From Terrabacter sp. MAHUQ-38 (GTDB taxonomy: Bacteria; Actinomycetota; Actinomycetes; Actinomycetales; Dermatophilaceae), in assembly GCF_014518425.1 (NCBI RefSeq), contig NZ_JACVCU010000006.1:62001-126000 (forward strand): DNA of 64,000 bases, given 5' to 3'. Position numbers and translations under genes: made by a program. The notes under the pieces were generated by a model. It worked only from the letters and a program-made list of their open reading frames with translations, was not told the DNA's origin and made no database searches. This document shows, piece by piece, positions 9,593 through 18,756 of this stretch. How positions within the stretch are numbered: position 1 is the stretch's first letter; the number at the start of each line of letters is the position of its first letter.

Positions 9593-10857
9593 CGGGAGCC
9601 TCCCGTGGGGAACAGCGTGGACCAGGACGCCTCGTCGGCTTCTGCGGACCCCGACTGCGGCGCGCCGAGCACGCCACCCGGCAGGGTCGTGGGCAGGCCG
9701 GTGGGCACCGGGACGCCCGGCACGGACGGCAGCGGGACACGGGGCACCGGCACTGACGGCGCAGGAACCGAGGGCAGCGGAGCCGAGGGCAGCGGCAGGC
9801 TCGGCAGGTCCGGCAGGCGGCCCACGCCGAGGTTGTCGGCGATCGTGTCGACGTCGGTGTCGAGGGTCACCCAGAGGTTGGTGAAGTCGCCCCTGATCGT
9901 GTTCTGGGCGTTGTTCGGGAACGGGTAGGTCAACAGCAGCTGGTAGCTCTTGGGCAGGTCGTCCCCGGCCTTGTTGAGCTGGCGCAGGATCGGGCTGACG
10001 GCGCGCAGGTTGGCCTCGAGGTCGGCGCGCGACCCGCGGATGACCCGGGTGCCGACCTCCCCCAGGTCGCGCAGCGCTGTCAGCATCGCGGTCAGCTGTC
10101 GACGCTGGTCGGCGAGGATCGTCAGGCCCTTCGGCAGCTCGTCGAGGGCCTTGCCGATCTTCTGCTGGTTCTTCGCGAGGGTGCCCGAGAGCCGGTCGAT
10201 GCTGTTGATCGCCCGGACGATCTCGGACTTCTGCGCGTCGAGCCCGCCGACGAACGTGTTCAGCTGCGTCACGAGGTCCTTGACATCGCTCGTGCGCCCG
10301 CGGAGCGCGTTGTTGAGCTCGGCCTCGATGGTCTTGAGCTGCGCCACGCCACCACCGTTGAGCAGCAAGGACATCGCGCCGAGGACCTCCTCCACCTCGG
10401 GGTTGCGGCTCGTGCGCGCGAGCGGGATGCGGTCGCCCTGGCCCAGGCGGCCCTGCGGCGCCTCGTCGGTCGGCGCGGCGAGCGCGACGTACTTCTCGCC
10501 GAGCAGCGACGTCTGCTTGAGCTCCGCCGTGGCGTTGTCCGGGAGTACGACGTCGCGCGGCAGGCGCAGGTGCACCGTCGCGGTCCATCCCGTGACCTGG
10601 ATGTCCTCGACGGACCCGACGGTGACCTGGTTGACCTTGACCGACGACTGCGGCACGAGGTCGAGCACGTCGGCGAACTCCGCCGTGACCGTGTAGGAGT
10701 CGTCGCCGGTGCCGGCGCCGCCCGGCAGCGGCAGGTCGTAGGCGCTGCAGCCTGAGACGGCGAGGAGAGCCACCAGGCTCAGCGTGAGGGCCACCACGCG
10801 GGTCCTTCTCGGGGGGTGCACGGGGGGCGTGGTCCTCCGTGTGGCGGCATACGTCAT
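9589..10857 (-). CDS. mceE: Mce family lipoprotein, MceE position
   Basis: The 422-residue protein carries a lipoprotein signal with lipobox VSGC (Cys37), as expected for the fifth (LprK-like) Mce subunit. The Mce domain (about 53-130) contains VTAEFADVLDLVPQSSVKVN and ATAELKQTSLLGEKYVAL. A helical stalk follows, and then an unusual Pro-rich tract (about 345-385) built of LPS.P, VP.PS.P units. That tract is probably an extended linker. The gene overlaps both neighbours (ATGA with mceF). Near its start, ACG TAT GCC GCC contains the window-wide octamer. Confidence 0.92.
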   Translation of the reverse strand: MTYAATRRTTPPVHPPRRTRVVALTLSLVALLAVSGCSAYDLPLPGGAGTGDDSYTVTAEFADVLDLVPQSSVKVNQVTVGSVEDIQVTGWTATVHLRLPRDVVLPDNATAELKQTSLLGEKYVALAAPTDEAPQGRLGQGDRIPLARTSRNPEVEEVLGAMSLLLNGGGVAQLKTIEAELNNALRGRTSDVKDLVTQLNTFVGGLDAQKSEIVRAINSIDRLSGTLAKNQQKIGKALDELPKGLTILADQRRQLTAMLTALRDLGEVGTRVIRGSRADLEANLRAVSPILRQLNKAGDDLPKSYQLLLTYPFPNNAQNTIRGDFTNLWVTLDTDVDTIADNLGVGRLPDLPSLPLPSAPLPSVPAPSVPVPRVPLPSVPGVPVPTGLPTTLPGGVLGAPQSGSAEADEASWSTLFPTGGSR

Positions 10858-12068
10858 CGGGAGCCTCCGAGAAGTCCGCCGAGGGTCGGGTCGGCACCGC
10901 GGAGGTTGACGAGCCCGTCGGGCTGCGGAGTGCCTTGCAGCGCCGAGCCGCTCGGCAAGGATGGAAGGGTCAGGAGCTTGGGCAGGATGGACTTCTTGAG
11001 GGAGTCGCAGAGCTTCGTGTTGCCGGTGCGGGTCGGTCCCGTGAGGATCGAGCAGACGAGCAGCAGCGGGTCGTCGAGGCCCTTGGCGTTGTTGCGGGTG
11101 TCGAGCGTGCCGGTCTGGGGGTGGTACGCGTTCTGGAGGTTCGACAACGCGACGGGCGCGTTCTCGAGCAGCTGTGCGAGAGCCTGTCGGTTCTTCGCGA
11201 AGGCGTCGGTGACGGTGACGGCCCGGTCCAGGTTGCTCTTGAGCAGCGCACGGTTGTCGGACACGAAGCCGGACACCTCGTCGACCGCCACGCCGAGGCT
11301 CTCGAGGGTGGCCTTGAGGTTGTCGCGCTCCTCGCTCAGCTGGACGGCGACGGTCGCGAGGTCGGAGTTGAGCCGGCGCACCTGGGCGTTGTTCGTGGCG
11401 AGCATCGAGGTGAAGGACTGGAGGTTCTTCACCGTGCCGAACAGGTCGTCGCGGCTGCCCGAGAGTGTCGAGAGCGCCGTCGACAGGTCACGCACGGTGC
11501 CGTACACCTTCTCGCCGTTGCCGTCGAGGTTGGCGGCCGAGGTGCGGAGCAGCCTGTTGAGGGCGCCGTCCTTGTTGGCGCCGTCAGGCCCCAGCGCGAC
11601 CATGAGGTCGTCGAGGCTCTGCGACACGCGGTCGAGCTCGACCGGAACCGCGGTGCGCTGCATCGGGATCCGCGCGCCGGCCGAGAGCGTCGGGCCGCTC
11701 TCGTAGACCGGGAGCAGCTGCACGTAGCGGTCGGACACGAGCGACGGAGCGACGATCGCTGCCTTGGCCGAGGCCGGGACGCGGTACTTCGCGTCGTAGC
11801 TGAACGTCACGTGCACGTGGTCGCCCTCCGGCGTCACGGTGTCGACCTGGCCGACCTTGACGCCGAGGATCCGCACGTCGGAGCCCGGGTAGAGGCCGAC
11901 CGCGCGGGAGAAGTCGGCGCCCACGGTCGTCTGGCCCTGACGCGGCCAGAAGACGATGCCCGCCGCGACGAGCGCGACGACGACGAGGCCGGTGACGAGC
12001 CTGCCGAGGACCGTCGCCGGACCGTGGAGCCGGCCGAACGGCATACGGGACGCCTGGGGCGCGGGCAT
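10854..12068 (-). CDS. mceD: Mce family protein, MceD position
   Basis: This is the fourth Mce subunit (404 residues). A membrane anchor (VLGRLVTGLVVVALVAAGIV) precedes the MlaD/Mce domain with VGLYPGSDVRILGVKVGQVD. A helical region with SGSRDDLFGTVKNLQSF and a C-terminal section follow. The start ATG overlaps the mceC stop (TGATG). A second in-frame ATG a few codons later (MPFGRLHG) is possible. That ATG itself lies in the octamer CGTATGCC. It functions with MceG, YrbE and the other Mce subunits. Confidence 0.9.
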   Translation of the reverse strand: MPAPQASRMPFGRLHGPATVLGRLVTGLVVVALVAAGIVFWPRQGQTTVGADFSRAVGLYPGSDVRILGVKVGQVDTVTPEGDHVHVTFSYDAKYRVPASAKAAIVAPSLVSDRYVQLLPVYESGPTLSAGARIPMQRTAVPVELDRVSQSLDDLMVALGPDGANKDGALNRLLRTSAANLDGNGEKVYGTVRDLSTALSTLSGSRDDLFGTVKNLQSFTSMLATNNAQVRRLNSDLATVAVQLSEERDNLKATLESLGVAVDEVSGFVSDNRALLKSNLDRAVTVTDAFAKNRQALAQLLENAPVALSNLQNAYHPQTGTLDTRNNAKGLDDPLLLVCSILTGPTRTGNTKLCDSLKKSILPKLLTLPSLPSGSALQGTPQPDGLVNLRGADPTLGGLLGGSR

Positions 12069-13099
12069 CAGCGACCACCTCCGGAGGTGCCGGGAAGGAG
12101 CAGGTCGGGCAGCTGCGTCCCGGGCAGGGCGAGCCCCGGCGCACCGACCGGCACGACGAGGTTGGAGACCCAGGTGTCGAACCACCGGCCAGTGCCCAGC
12201 GTGTTGGCGTACACGCGGGTGAAGGGTGCCATCGCCCGGATCGTCTTCTGCAGGTCGGCGTCGTGCTTCTGGAGCAGCGCAAGGGTCTTGTCGAGCTCGG
12301 CCAGCGCGGGCTTCAGCTGCGCACGGTTGTCGCGCGCGAGGCCGGTCAGCTGCTTCGCGAGCGCCGAGGTGTTGCGGAAGAGCGTGCGGATGTCGTCACG
12401 GCGCTTCACGAGCTCGACCATGAGCAGGTCGGCGTCCTTGATGAGCGTGCTGACCTGCTGGTTGCGGCTGCGCACGAGGCCCGTGACGCTGTTGGCGCGC
12501 TGGAGCAGCGAGCCGAGCTCGGCGTCGCGGCCGGCGATCGTCCGCGACAGGCGCGAGAGGCCGTCGAGGGTGGCCCGGACGTAGTGCGGGCTGTCTCGGA
12601 ACTCGGTGGCGATGACGGTCAGCGACGTCGCCAGCTGGTCGGTGTCGATGCGCTCGGTCGTGGTCGTCAGGTCCTGGAAGGCGTTGATGACGTCGTAGGA
12701 GCTCACCGTGCGCGAGACGGGGATCTGCGCGTCGGCAGCGAGCTGGCCGGTGCCCTTGGGATCGAGCGCGACGTACTTCTCGCCGAGGATCGTCTTCATC
12801 CGGACGGACGCACCGGTCTGCGGGCCGAAGCGCGCGTCCTCGGTGATGACGAAGTCGACGCGCGCGTGGTCGCCCTCGAGGTCGACGCCGGTGACCTTGC
12901 CGACCTTGACGCCGGCGATGCGCACGTCGTCGTCGGGACGGATGCCGCCGGCCTCGGAGAACGCCGCGCTGTATGCCGTGCCGCCGCCGATGAACGGCAG
13001 GCTCGCAGCGTTGAACGCCAGGTAGAGGAGCAGGGCGAGGACGGCCAGGCCGACCGCGCCGATGGGCACGGGGTTGCGCTCGCGGAAGGGCGTGCTCAT
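12068..13099 (-). CDS. mceC: Mce family protein, MceC position
   Basis: The 343-residue subunit has an N-terminal helix (VGLAVLALLLYLAFNAASL) and the Mce domain with SEAGGIRPDDDVRIAGVKVG and KTILGEKYVALDPKG. A long helical stalk (about 150-290) and a short C-terminal part with GRWFDTWVSNL follow. The ATG overlaps the mceB stop (ATGA). The strict overlap of every cistron from mceA to mceF suggests stoichiometric synthesis of the hexamer. Confidence 0.92.
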   Translation of the reverse strand: MSTPFRERNPVPIGAVGLAVLALLLYLAFNAASLPFIGGGTAYSAAFSEAGGIRPDDDVRIAGVKVGKVTGVDLEGDHARVDFVITEDARFGPQTGASVRMKTILGEKYVALDPKGTGQLAADAQIPVSRTVSSYDVINAFQDLTTTTERIDTDQLATSLTVIATEFRDSPHYVRATLDGLSRLSRTIAGRDAELGSLLQRANSVTGLVRSRNQQVSTLIKDADLLMVELVKRRDDIRTLFRNTSALAKQLTGLARDNRAQLKPALAELDKTLALLQKHDADLQKTIRAMAPFTRVYANTLGTGRWFDTWVSNLVVPVGAPGLALPGTQLPDLLLPGTSGGGR

Positions 13100-14127
13100 G
13101 AGGGGCACCTCGCGGACGAGACGTCGTACGTCGGGCTGACGCCGGGCAGGATCGGGTTCTTGCTGTCGAAGCGGCAGAGGTAGAAGTTGAACCACGAACC
13201 GTAGGTGGCCGTGCGTGTCAGGGTGGTGATGCGCTTGGGGGCGTTGGTGATGAAGTCCTCGAACTCCTTGACGTTCGCGGGCTTGTTGACCGTCGTCGCG
13301 AGGGTGCGCAGCTGGGCGATGTCGTCCTTGACGAGCGGACGCGTCGAGACGAGCAGGTCGGCGGTCTCGGCCGACAGGGTGTTGATGCCCGACAGCGAGC
13401 GGCCGATGGTCTCCCGGTCGGCCGCGAGGCCGCTCGTGAAGCGTTGCAGCTGGTCGATGAGCGAGAGCAGCTGCTGGTCGTGCGCGTCGACGGTGCCGAG
13501 CACGGTGTTGAGGTTGTCGATCGTGCGCCCGATGACGGCATCGCGGTCGGCGATGGCGGACGTCAGGCTCGCCGTCTTGGCGAGCAGCGTGTTGATGTCG
13601 CCCCCCTCGCCCTGCAGGGTCTGGATGAGCAGGCCGGACAGCTCGTTGACGTCGCTCGGCGAGAGCGCCGCGAACAGCGGCTTGAAGCCGTTGAAGAGGA
13701 CGGTCAGGTCGAGCGCCGGGTGGGTGCGTGAGAGCGGGATCGTCGCGCCGTCCGCGAGCGGCGCCGGGGCACCGGTGCCCTGGCTCAGCGCGAGGTATCG
13801 CTGACCGACGAGGTTGCGGTACTTGACCGTGACCTCCGTGCCCTGGGTGAGCACCGAGCTCTTGAGCACCGAGAACTCGATCTCGGCGTCGGCGCCGTCG
13901 GACGTGGCGTCGCGTGCGACGCGGACGTCGGTCACCTCACCGACGCGGACGCCGGCGATGCGGACGTCCTGGCCGGCGACGACACCCGTCGCGTCGCTCA
14001 CCACGGCGGTGTACGTCGCCTTCGAGCCGAGCTGGATGTTGGCGATGGTGAGAGCGAGGATGCTCGTCGCGAACAGCGTGACGGCCGCGAACACGATGAG
14101 CTTGACCAGCGAACCCTTGACCTTCAT
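13096..14127 (-). CDS. mceB: Mce family protein, MceB position
   Basis: The second Mce subunit has 343 residues. The membrane anchor is LIVFAAVTLFATSILALTIA (about 9-28). The Mce domain includes VVSDATGVVAGQDVRIAGVR and VKYRNLVGQRYLALSQG, and is followed by a helical stalk. The C-terminus has TATYGSWFNFYLCRF, the conserved aromatic/Cys stretch seen in MceB-type proteins. The ATG overlaps the mceA stop. Confidence 0.92.
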   Translation of the reverse strand: MKVKGSLVKLIVFAAVTLFATSILALTIANIQLGSKATYTAVVSDATGVVAGQDVRIAGVRVGEVTDVRVARDATSDGADAEIEFSVLKSSVLTQGTEVTVKYRNLVGQRYLALSQGTGAPAPLADGATIPLSRTHPALDLTVLFNGFKPLFAALSPSDVNELSGLLIQTLQGEGGDINTLLAKTASLTSAIADRDAVIGRTIDNLNTVLGTVDAHDQQLLSLIDQLQRFTSGLAADRETIGRSLSGINTLSAETADLLVSTRPLVKDDIAQLRTLATTVNKPANVKEFEDFITNAPKRITTLTRTATYGSWFNFYLCRFDSKNPILPGVSPTYDVSSARCPS

Positions 14128-15479
14128 CGGGTGCTCACCACCGTGCCGCGCATCATGGGCCCGGCGAGGAGGGTCTGGATGCCGCTCGCGCCGGCCGGGG
14201 ACGGGTCACCGTCACCCGCCAGCAGGGCGCCGACCACACGCTGCTCCTCGACGGTGCCGGCCGTGCCGGAGTCAGCCGCGGACGCGTTGCCCAGCAGGGC
14301 CTGGGGCAGCGCCGAGAAGGGTGTGGCGTCGCTCGCCGGGCGGGTGCCGTCGTCGAAGTGGTTGCCGGCGAACGGGTTCGACTGCGACCCGTCGGGGCTC
14401 GGCAGGCCGAAGCAGTTGGGGCCGCGCTTCTCGTTCCACTGCGGCTCCTCACCCGGTCGGTAGGGCTGGCGCGGCGGCACGACCTCGAGGGTGATGTGGA
14501 AGGTGTTGCCGGAGAAGGCGGCGTTGACACGCGGGAGCCAGTTCACCAGACCCGACGCGACGCAGGGGTAGATCGGTGAGTACTCGGCGAGGAGCCCCAG
14601 CGTCGGCCTGCTGACCTGACCGACCTGGATGATCCGCTGCTCGTTGTCGCGCAGGAAGCCGGCGGCCTCGTTGGCGAACCCGGCCGTGCCGACCAGGAAG
14701 GCGGCGAGCTGCTGGTCCTTCTCGACGATCGTGCGGTTCGTGACCCGGGCCGACTCAGTGAGCCGGAAGAAGTCCGGGGCCACGCCGTCGTAGAGGTCGG
14801 CTGCGTCGGCGAGCAGCGAGATGTCCTTCTGGATCGTCGGCATCTTCGGGTTGAGGGCCTTGAGGTAGCGGTCGACGAGCACGAGGTTGCGGCCGATCTG
14901 CTCGCCACGGCCGTCGAGCGTCGTCGACAGGGCGTTCAGGGTCGTGGCGAGCTTGGCCGGCTGGACGGTGCGCAGCAGCGGGTACAGGTTGTCGAGCACC
15001 GTTTCGAGCTCGATCGAGACCTTGCTGCGGTCCTGCGGGATGACGTCGCCGGCCCGGATCGGCCGCGCGCTCCTCGCCGGCGTCACGAGGTCGACGTAGC
15101 GCTCCCCGAAGAGGGTCTTCGGTAGCAGCCGCGCACTGACGTTGGACGGGATCTTGGCGACGTCCTCGGGTCGCAGGGCCAGCTCGAGACGCGCGCCGTC
15201 GGCGGTCGCCTCGACCGTGCGCACCTCGCCGACGAGCAGCCCGCGCAGCTTGACGTCCGAGCTCTCCTGCAGCTGGCTGCCGAGGCGGTTCGTCTCGAGC
15301 GTGACCATGACGACAGGCGTGAACCGCTGCTGGAAGGACGCGACGGCGAGCCCGACGAGCAGGGCCACGACGGTGAGGAAGACGATGCCGTACGCCTTCG
15401 CGCCGATCCGCCAGCGCGTCAGCTGGGTGAGCGGCCCCGGGGTCGTGTCAGTGCTCGGGTCAGCGCTCGTGTCGCTCAT
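14124..15479 (-). CDS. mceA: Mce family protein, MceA position
   Basis: This is the first Mce subunit (451 residues). A short acidic Thr-rich cytoplasmic head precedes the transmembrane helix (about 31-48, IVFLTVVALLVGLAVASF). The Mce domain has SSDVKLRGLLVGEVRTVE and LLPKTLFGERYVDLVTPA, followed by a helical stalk and a long C-terminal region with YSPIYPCVASGLVNWLP. This subunit is usually the outer-facing or substrate-contacting one. The start ATG at 15479 overlaps the stop of the second YrbE gene (ATGA), placing it directly after the permeases as in other mce operons. Confidence 0.92.
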   Translation of the reverse strand: MSDTSADPSTDTTPGPLTQLTRWRIGAKAYGIVFLTVVALLVGLAVASFQQRFTPVVMVTLETNRLGSQLQESSDVKLRGLLVGEVRTVEATADGARLELALRPEDVAKIPSNVSARLLPKTLFGERYVDLVTPARSARPIRAGDVIPQDRSKVSIELETVLDNLYPLLRTVQPAKLATTLNALSTTLDGRGEQIGRNLVLVDRYLKALNPKMPTIQKDISLLADAADLYDGVAPDFFRLTESARVTNRTIVEKDQQLAAFLVGTAGFANEAAGFLRDNEQRIIQVGQVSRPTLGLLAEYSPIYPCVASGLVNWLPRVNAAFSGNTFHITLEVVPPRQPYRPGEEPQWNEKRGPNCFGLPSPDGSQSNPFAGNHFDDGTRPASDATPFSALPQALLGNASAADSGTAGTVEEQRVVGALLAGDGDPSPAGASGIQTLLAGPMMRGTVVSTR

Positions 15480-16330
15480 CCGGCGATCCTCACGCTCGTC
15501 GTCGCACCCCAGATGGCGAGCGACAGGAAGAAGTCGACGATGTTGATCGCGACGATGGACGTGCGGACCGCCGTGCCGACGGCGACGCCGACACCGGCTG
15601 GTCCGCCCGACGCGGTGTAGCCGTAGTAGCAGTGGATGAGGATGATGACGACCGCGAACACCATCACCTTGACGAACGACCAGAACACGTCGCCGGGTGG
15701 CAGGAAGAGATGGAAGTAGTGGTCGTACGTGCCCTCCGACTGCCCGAAGTAGCTCGTCGAGATGAAGCGCGTCGCGGCGTACGAGCTGAGCAGGCCGAGG
15801 ACGTACAGCGGGATGACGGCGACGAACCCGGCGATCATCCGGGTCGTGACGAGGAACGGCAGCGAGGGGATGCCCATCACCTCGAGCGCGTCGACCTCCT
15901 CGGAGATGCGCATGGCGCCGAGCTGCGCGGTGAAGCCGCAGCCGACGGTGGCCGCGAGCGCGAGGCCGGCGACGAGCGGCGCGATCTCGCGGGTGTTGAG
16001 GTAGGCCGAGAAGAACCCGGTGAAGGCGCCGGTGCCGAGCTGGTCGAGCGAGGAGTAGCCCTGAAGGCCGACCTCGGTGCCGGTGAAGAAGGCGAGGAAG
16101 GCGATGACCCCCACCGTGCCGCCGATGACGGACAGCGCGCCCGTGCCGAGGGAGACCTCGGCGAGGAGGCGCACGACCTCCTTCTTGTAGCGGCGCAGCG
16201 TGCGTCCGCTCCACGCCAGCGAGCGCACGTAGAAGCGCATCTGCTCCCCGAGCGAGTCGAGCGCGCGGGAGGGCCGGCTCGCGATGTGCAGCAGCCGCTC
16301 CGCCGCAGCGTTCTGGGTCCTCGTCGTCAC
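15476..16330 (-). CDS. yrbEB: YrbE/MlaE-type permease, second copy
   Basis: The 284-residue integral membrane protein has five to six hydrophobic segments and the MlaE signature GCGFTAQLGAMRISEEVDALEVMGI, split here by me into GCGFTAQLGAMRISEE and VDALEVMGI (about 133-158). That cytoplasmic loop contacts the MceG ATPase. It starts with GTG at 16330, preceded by GGAG. With the first YrbE it forms the heterodimeric permease of the Mce ABC importer. The EVDALEVMGI coupling segment is intact. Confidence 0.93.
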   Translation of the reverse strand: MTTRTQNAAAERLLHIASRPSRALDSLGEQMRFYVRSLAWSGRTLRRYKKEVVRLLAEVSLGTGALSVIGGTVGVIAFLAFFTGTEVGLQGYSSLDQLGTGAFTGFFSAYLNTREIAPLVAGLALAATVGCGFTAQLGAMRISEEVDALEVMGIPSLPFLVTTRMIAGFVAVIPLYVLGLLSSYAATRFISTSYFGQSEGTYDHYFHLFLPPGDVFWSFVKVMVFAVVIILIHCYYGYTASGGPAGVGVAVGTAVRTSIVAINIVDFFLSLAIWGATTSVRIAG

Positions 16331-16339
16331 TGTCGTCTC

Positions 16340-17110
16340 CTAGATCTTCTGGGGGACGACCTGGAAGTACACGGCCGTGATGACGAAGTTGACGACGAAG
16401 AGCAGCATGAACGTGATGACGACGCTCTGGTTCACGGCGTCGCCGACCCCCTTGGGACCGCCCCCGGCTCCCAGCCCCTTGTACGCCGCGACAACGGCCG
16501 CGATGGCGCCGAAGATGAGGGCCTTGATCTCGGCCGTCCAGAGGTCGGGAAGCTGCGCGAGCGCGGTGAAGCTCGCGATGTAGGCACCCGGCGTGCCCCC
16601 CTGGACGATGACGTTGAAGACGTAGCCGCCGACGACACCGACGACGGACACGAGGCCGTTGAGCAGGACCGCGACGAGCATCGAGGCGAGCACCCGCGGC
16701 ACGACGAGGCGCTGGATCGGGCTGATGCCGAGCACCTCCATCGCGTCGATCTCCTCGCGGATCTTGCGTGAGCCGAGGTCGGCGCAGATGGCGGACCCGC
16801 CCGCGCCGGCGATGAGCAGTGCCGTGACGATCGGGCTCGCCTCGCGCAGCACGGCCAGGACGCTCGCGGCGCCCGTGTAGGACTGGGCCCCGAGCTGGCG
16901 GGTCAGCGTGCCGAGCTGCAGCGCGATCACGGCGCCGAACGGGATCGACACGAGGGCCGTCGGCAGGATCGTCACGCTCGCGATGAACCACGCCTGCTGG
17001 ATGAACTCCTTGACCTGGAACGGCCGCCTGGGCAGGGCCCGGAAGACGTCGAGCGCGAGCGCGAAGAGCGAGCCCGACTGGCGCAGGACGCCGGTGAGGG
17101 GTGCGGCCAC
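16340..17110 (-). CDS. yrbEA: YrbE/MlaE-type permease, first copy
   Basis: The 256-residue membrane protein has the same fold and coupling loop (ICADLGSRKIREEIDAMEVL) as its partner. It begins with GTG one base after the mceG stop, so ATPase and permease are made together. The signature residues for ATPase contact (EEIDAMEVLGI) are complete. It is predicted to carry lipids or other hydrophobic molecules delivered by the Mce hexamer. Confidence 0.93.
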   Translation of the reverse strand: MAAPLTGVLRQSGSLFALALDVFRALPRRPFQVKEFIQQAWFIASVTILPTALVSIPFGAVIALQLGTLTRQLGAQSYTGAASVLAVLREASPIVTALLIAGAGGSAICADLGSRKIREEIDAMEVLGISPIQRLVVPRVLASMLVAVLLNGLVSVVGVVGGYVFNVIVQGGTPGAYIASFTALAQLPDLWTAEIKALIFGAIAAVVAAYKGLGAGGGPKGVGDAVNQSVVITFMLLFVVNFVITAVYFQVVPQKI

Positions 17111-17111
17111 G

Positions 17112-18128
17112 TCAGCTCACCTCGCCCACGAGCTCGGACGGGACGGCATACGCGGTCGTGCTCCGCGTCGTGGACGCGATGGCGCCCGCCGCCACGGTCG
17201 AGGTCTCGAAGGAGCCCGGCGGAGGCGTCACGCCGTTGTCACGACACCAGGCACCCGCCGGGCGCGCGGTACGCCGCACCGAGCCGTCGCTCGTCGGCAG
17301 CTGCAGGGCGATCGGCGGCAGCGGCGGCAGCTCCTGACCCGACTCTGCCGCGAGCTCGTCGGCGTCCTTCTCCTCGGACATGCCGATCGGGCCGACACGC
17401 TGGGCGTTGAGGAACTGGCGGACTACGGGTTCCTCCGAGCTGAGCAGCATCTCGCGCGGGCCGAACATCGCCAGGTGCCGGTGGTAGAGCAGGCCGATGT
17501 TGTCGGGCACCGTGCGCGCCGTGTTGATGTCGTGGGTGACGATGAGGAAGGTCGCCTCGATCTGTGCGTTGAGGTCGACGATGAGCTGGTTGAGGTAGGC
17601 CGTGCGCACGGGGTCGAGGCCGGAGTCGGGCTCGTCGAAGAGGATGATCTCGGGGTCGAGCACGAGGGCGCGGGCGAGCCCGGCCCGCTTGCGCATGCCG
17701 CCGGAGATCTCGCCGGGCAGCTTGCCCTCGGCTCCCTGCAGCCCGACGAGCTCGATCTTCTCGCCCACGATGCGCCTGATCTCCGCCTCGGTCTTCTTCG
17801 TGTGCTCCCGCAGGGGGAACGCGATGTTGTCGTAGAGGTTCATCGACCCGAAGAGGGCGCCGTCCTGGAAGAGGACGCCGAAGAGCTTGCGCACCTCGTA
17901 GAGGTCCGACTCGCGCAGGCGGGTGAGGTCACGGCCGTTGATGACGATCGAGCCGGCGTCGGGCTTGAGCAGGCCGACGAGGGTCTTGAGGAAGACCGAC
18001 TTGCCGGTGCCCGACGGGCCCAGCATGACGGAGATCTCCCCCGCGGGAAGCGTGAGGGTCACGTCCCGCCAGATCGTCTGCGACCCGAAGGTCTTGGTCA
18101 GCCCTGTGACCGCGATCTCCACACCCAT
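17112..18128 (-). CDS. mceG: MceG/MlaF-type ABC ATPase
   Basis: This ATPase powers the Mce importer. Visible motifs are Walker A GPSGTGKS (37-44), signature ISGGMRKRAG (141-150), Walker B IILFDEP (161-167) and the H-loop His199 (VTHD). A long C-terminal extension (about 255-338), rich in Pro, Ser and Thr, is typical of actinobacterial MceG/Mkl, in contrast to MlaF. The start ATG at 18128 has AGGTGG 8 bases upstream. It heads an 11-kb operon. In mycobacteria mkl lies away from the mce operons but still between rplL and rpoB, as I recall; here the whole operon occupies that slot. Confidence 0.94.
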   Translation of the reverse strand: MGVEIAVTGLTKTFGSQTIWRDVTLTLPAGEISVMLGPSGTGKSVFLKTLVGLLKPDAGSIVINGRDLTRLRESDLYEVRKLFGVLFQDGALFGSMNLYDNIAFPLREHTKKTEAEIRRIVGEKIELVGLQGAEGKLPGEISGGMRKRAGLARALVLDPEIILFDEPDSGLDPVRTAYLNQLIVDLNAQIEATFLIVTHDINTARTVPDNIGLLYHRHLAMFGPREMLLSSEEPVVRQFLNAQRVGPIGMSEEKDADELAAESGQELPPLPPIALQLPTSDGSVRRTARPAGAWCRDNGVTPPPGSFETSTVAAGAIASTTRSTTAYAVPSELVGEVS

Positions 18129-18276
18129 GTGGCATCCACCTACATCTCTCGACCGTCTCGACTCGGCTATGGGGAAACGAGCGCGGGCGGCGCAAGTTAC
18201 GCGCCAGTTCACTTCTGCGGACCCCGGCCTGCGGGTGTGGATACGCTGTGTGGACCGTGCGGACGAGGAGGGGTGC
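18129..18276. promoter_or_regulatory. Divergent promoter region mceG / DUF4178
   Basis: These 148 bases must hold the promoter of the mce operon (minus) and of the DUF4178 gene (plus). On the minus strand TAACTT (about 18200) could be a -10; it sits inside the short inverted repeat GGCGC-GTAACTT-GCGCC, a possible regulator site. On the plus strand TACGCT (about 18242) is a possible -10 for the DUF4178 gene. None is strong. Confidence 0.35.
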
Positions 18277-18747
18277 ATGCGCGCAGAGCTCCGGCCGACG
18301 CAGGTGGCGCCGGGGGCCGTCCTCGAGGTCGCGGGCACGCAGCACCGGGTCATCGGCAGCCTGCGCTTCGACTGGGCCGGCACCCAGTGGGGCGAGCACT
18401 GCATCGAGAGCACCCCTGGACCCAACCAATGGCTCTCGATCCGCCCGCGCGGCGCGCCCACGGTCGTGCACTGGACGCCGCGGTACGACCTCTTCGGTGA
18501 CCCGGACCCTGCCGGTATGACCATGGACGGGCGCCAGTGGACCCTGCTCGAGGCCGGCACCGCGGCATACGACGCGGAGGGCGACACGGGCACGGGCTCG
18601 CGCGGTTCGTGCGACTTCGTCGAGTTCTCCGACGCCGAGGGGCTGCTCGTCTTCGAGAGCTTCGACGGCGGGGTCTGGGAGATCAGCCTCGGCCGCCTCG
18701 TCGACCCGTCGCTCCTGCGCAGCTACCGCGAGGTCGTGGGCGACTGA
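18277..18747 (+). CDS. DUF4178-type protein
   Basis: The 156-residue soluble protein is rich in beta-strand-like segments: LEVAGTQHRVIGSLRFDW, EHCIESTPGPNQWLSI, then CDFVEFSDAEGLLVFESF and GGVWEISLGR. The pattern of a property-value start, a W.EH strand and a closing W(E/Q)IS strand is that of DUF4178. The family's role is unknown; relatives are often found near stress or membrane-remodelling genes, but nothing here shows that. The ATG has GAGGAGGGG upstream. It is divergent from mceG and convergent with the next gene. Confidence 0.72.
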   Translation: MRAELRPTQVAPGAVLEVAGTQHRVIGSLRFDWAGTQWGEHCIESTPGPNQWLSIRPRGAPTVVHWTPRYDLFGDPDPAGMTMDGRQWTLLEAGTAAYDAEGDTGTGSRGSCDFVEFSDAEGLLVFESFDGGVWEISLGRLVDPSLLRSYREVVGD

Positions 18748-18756
18748 CCTGCCGGG

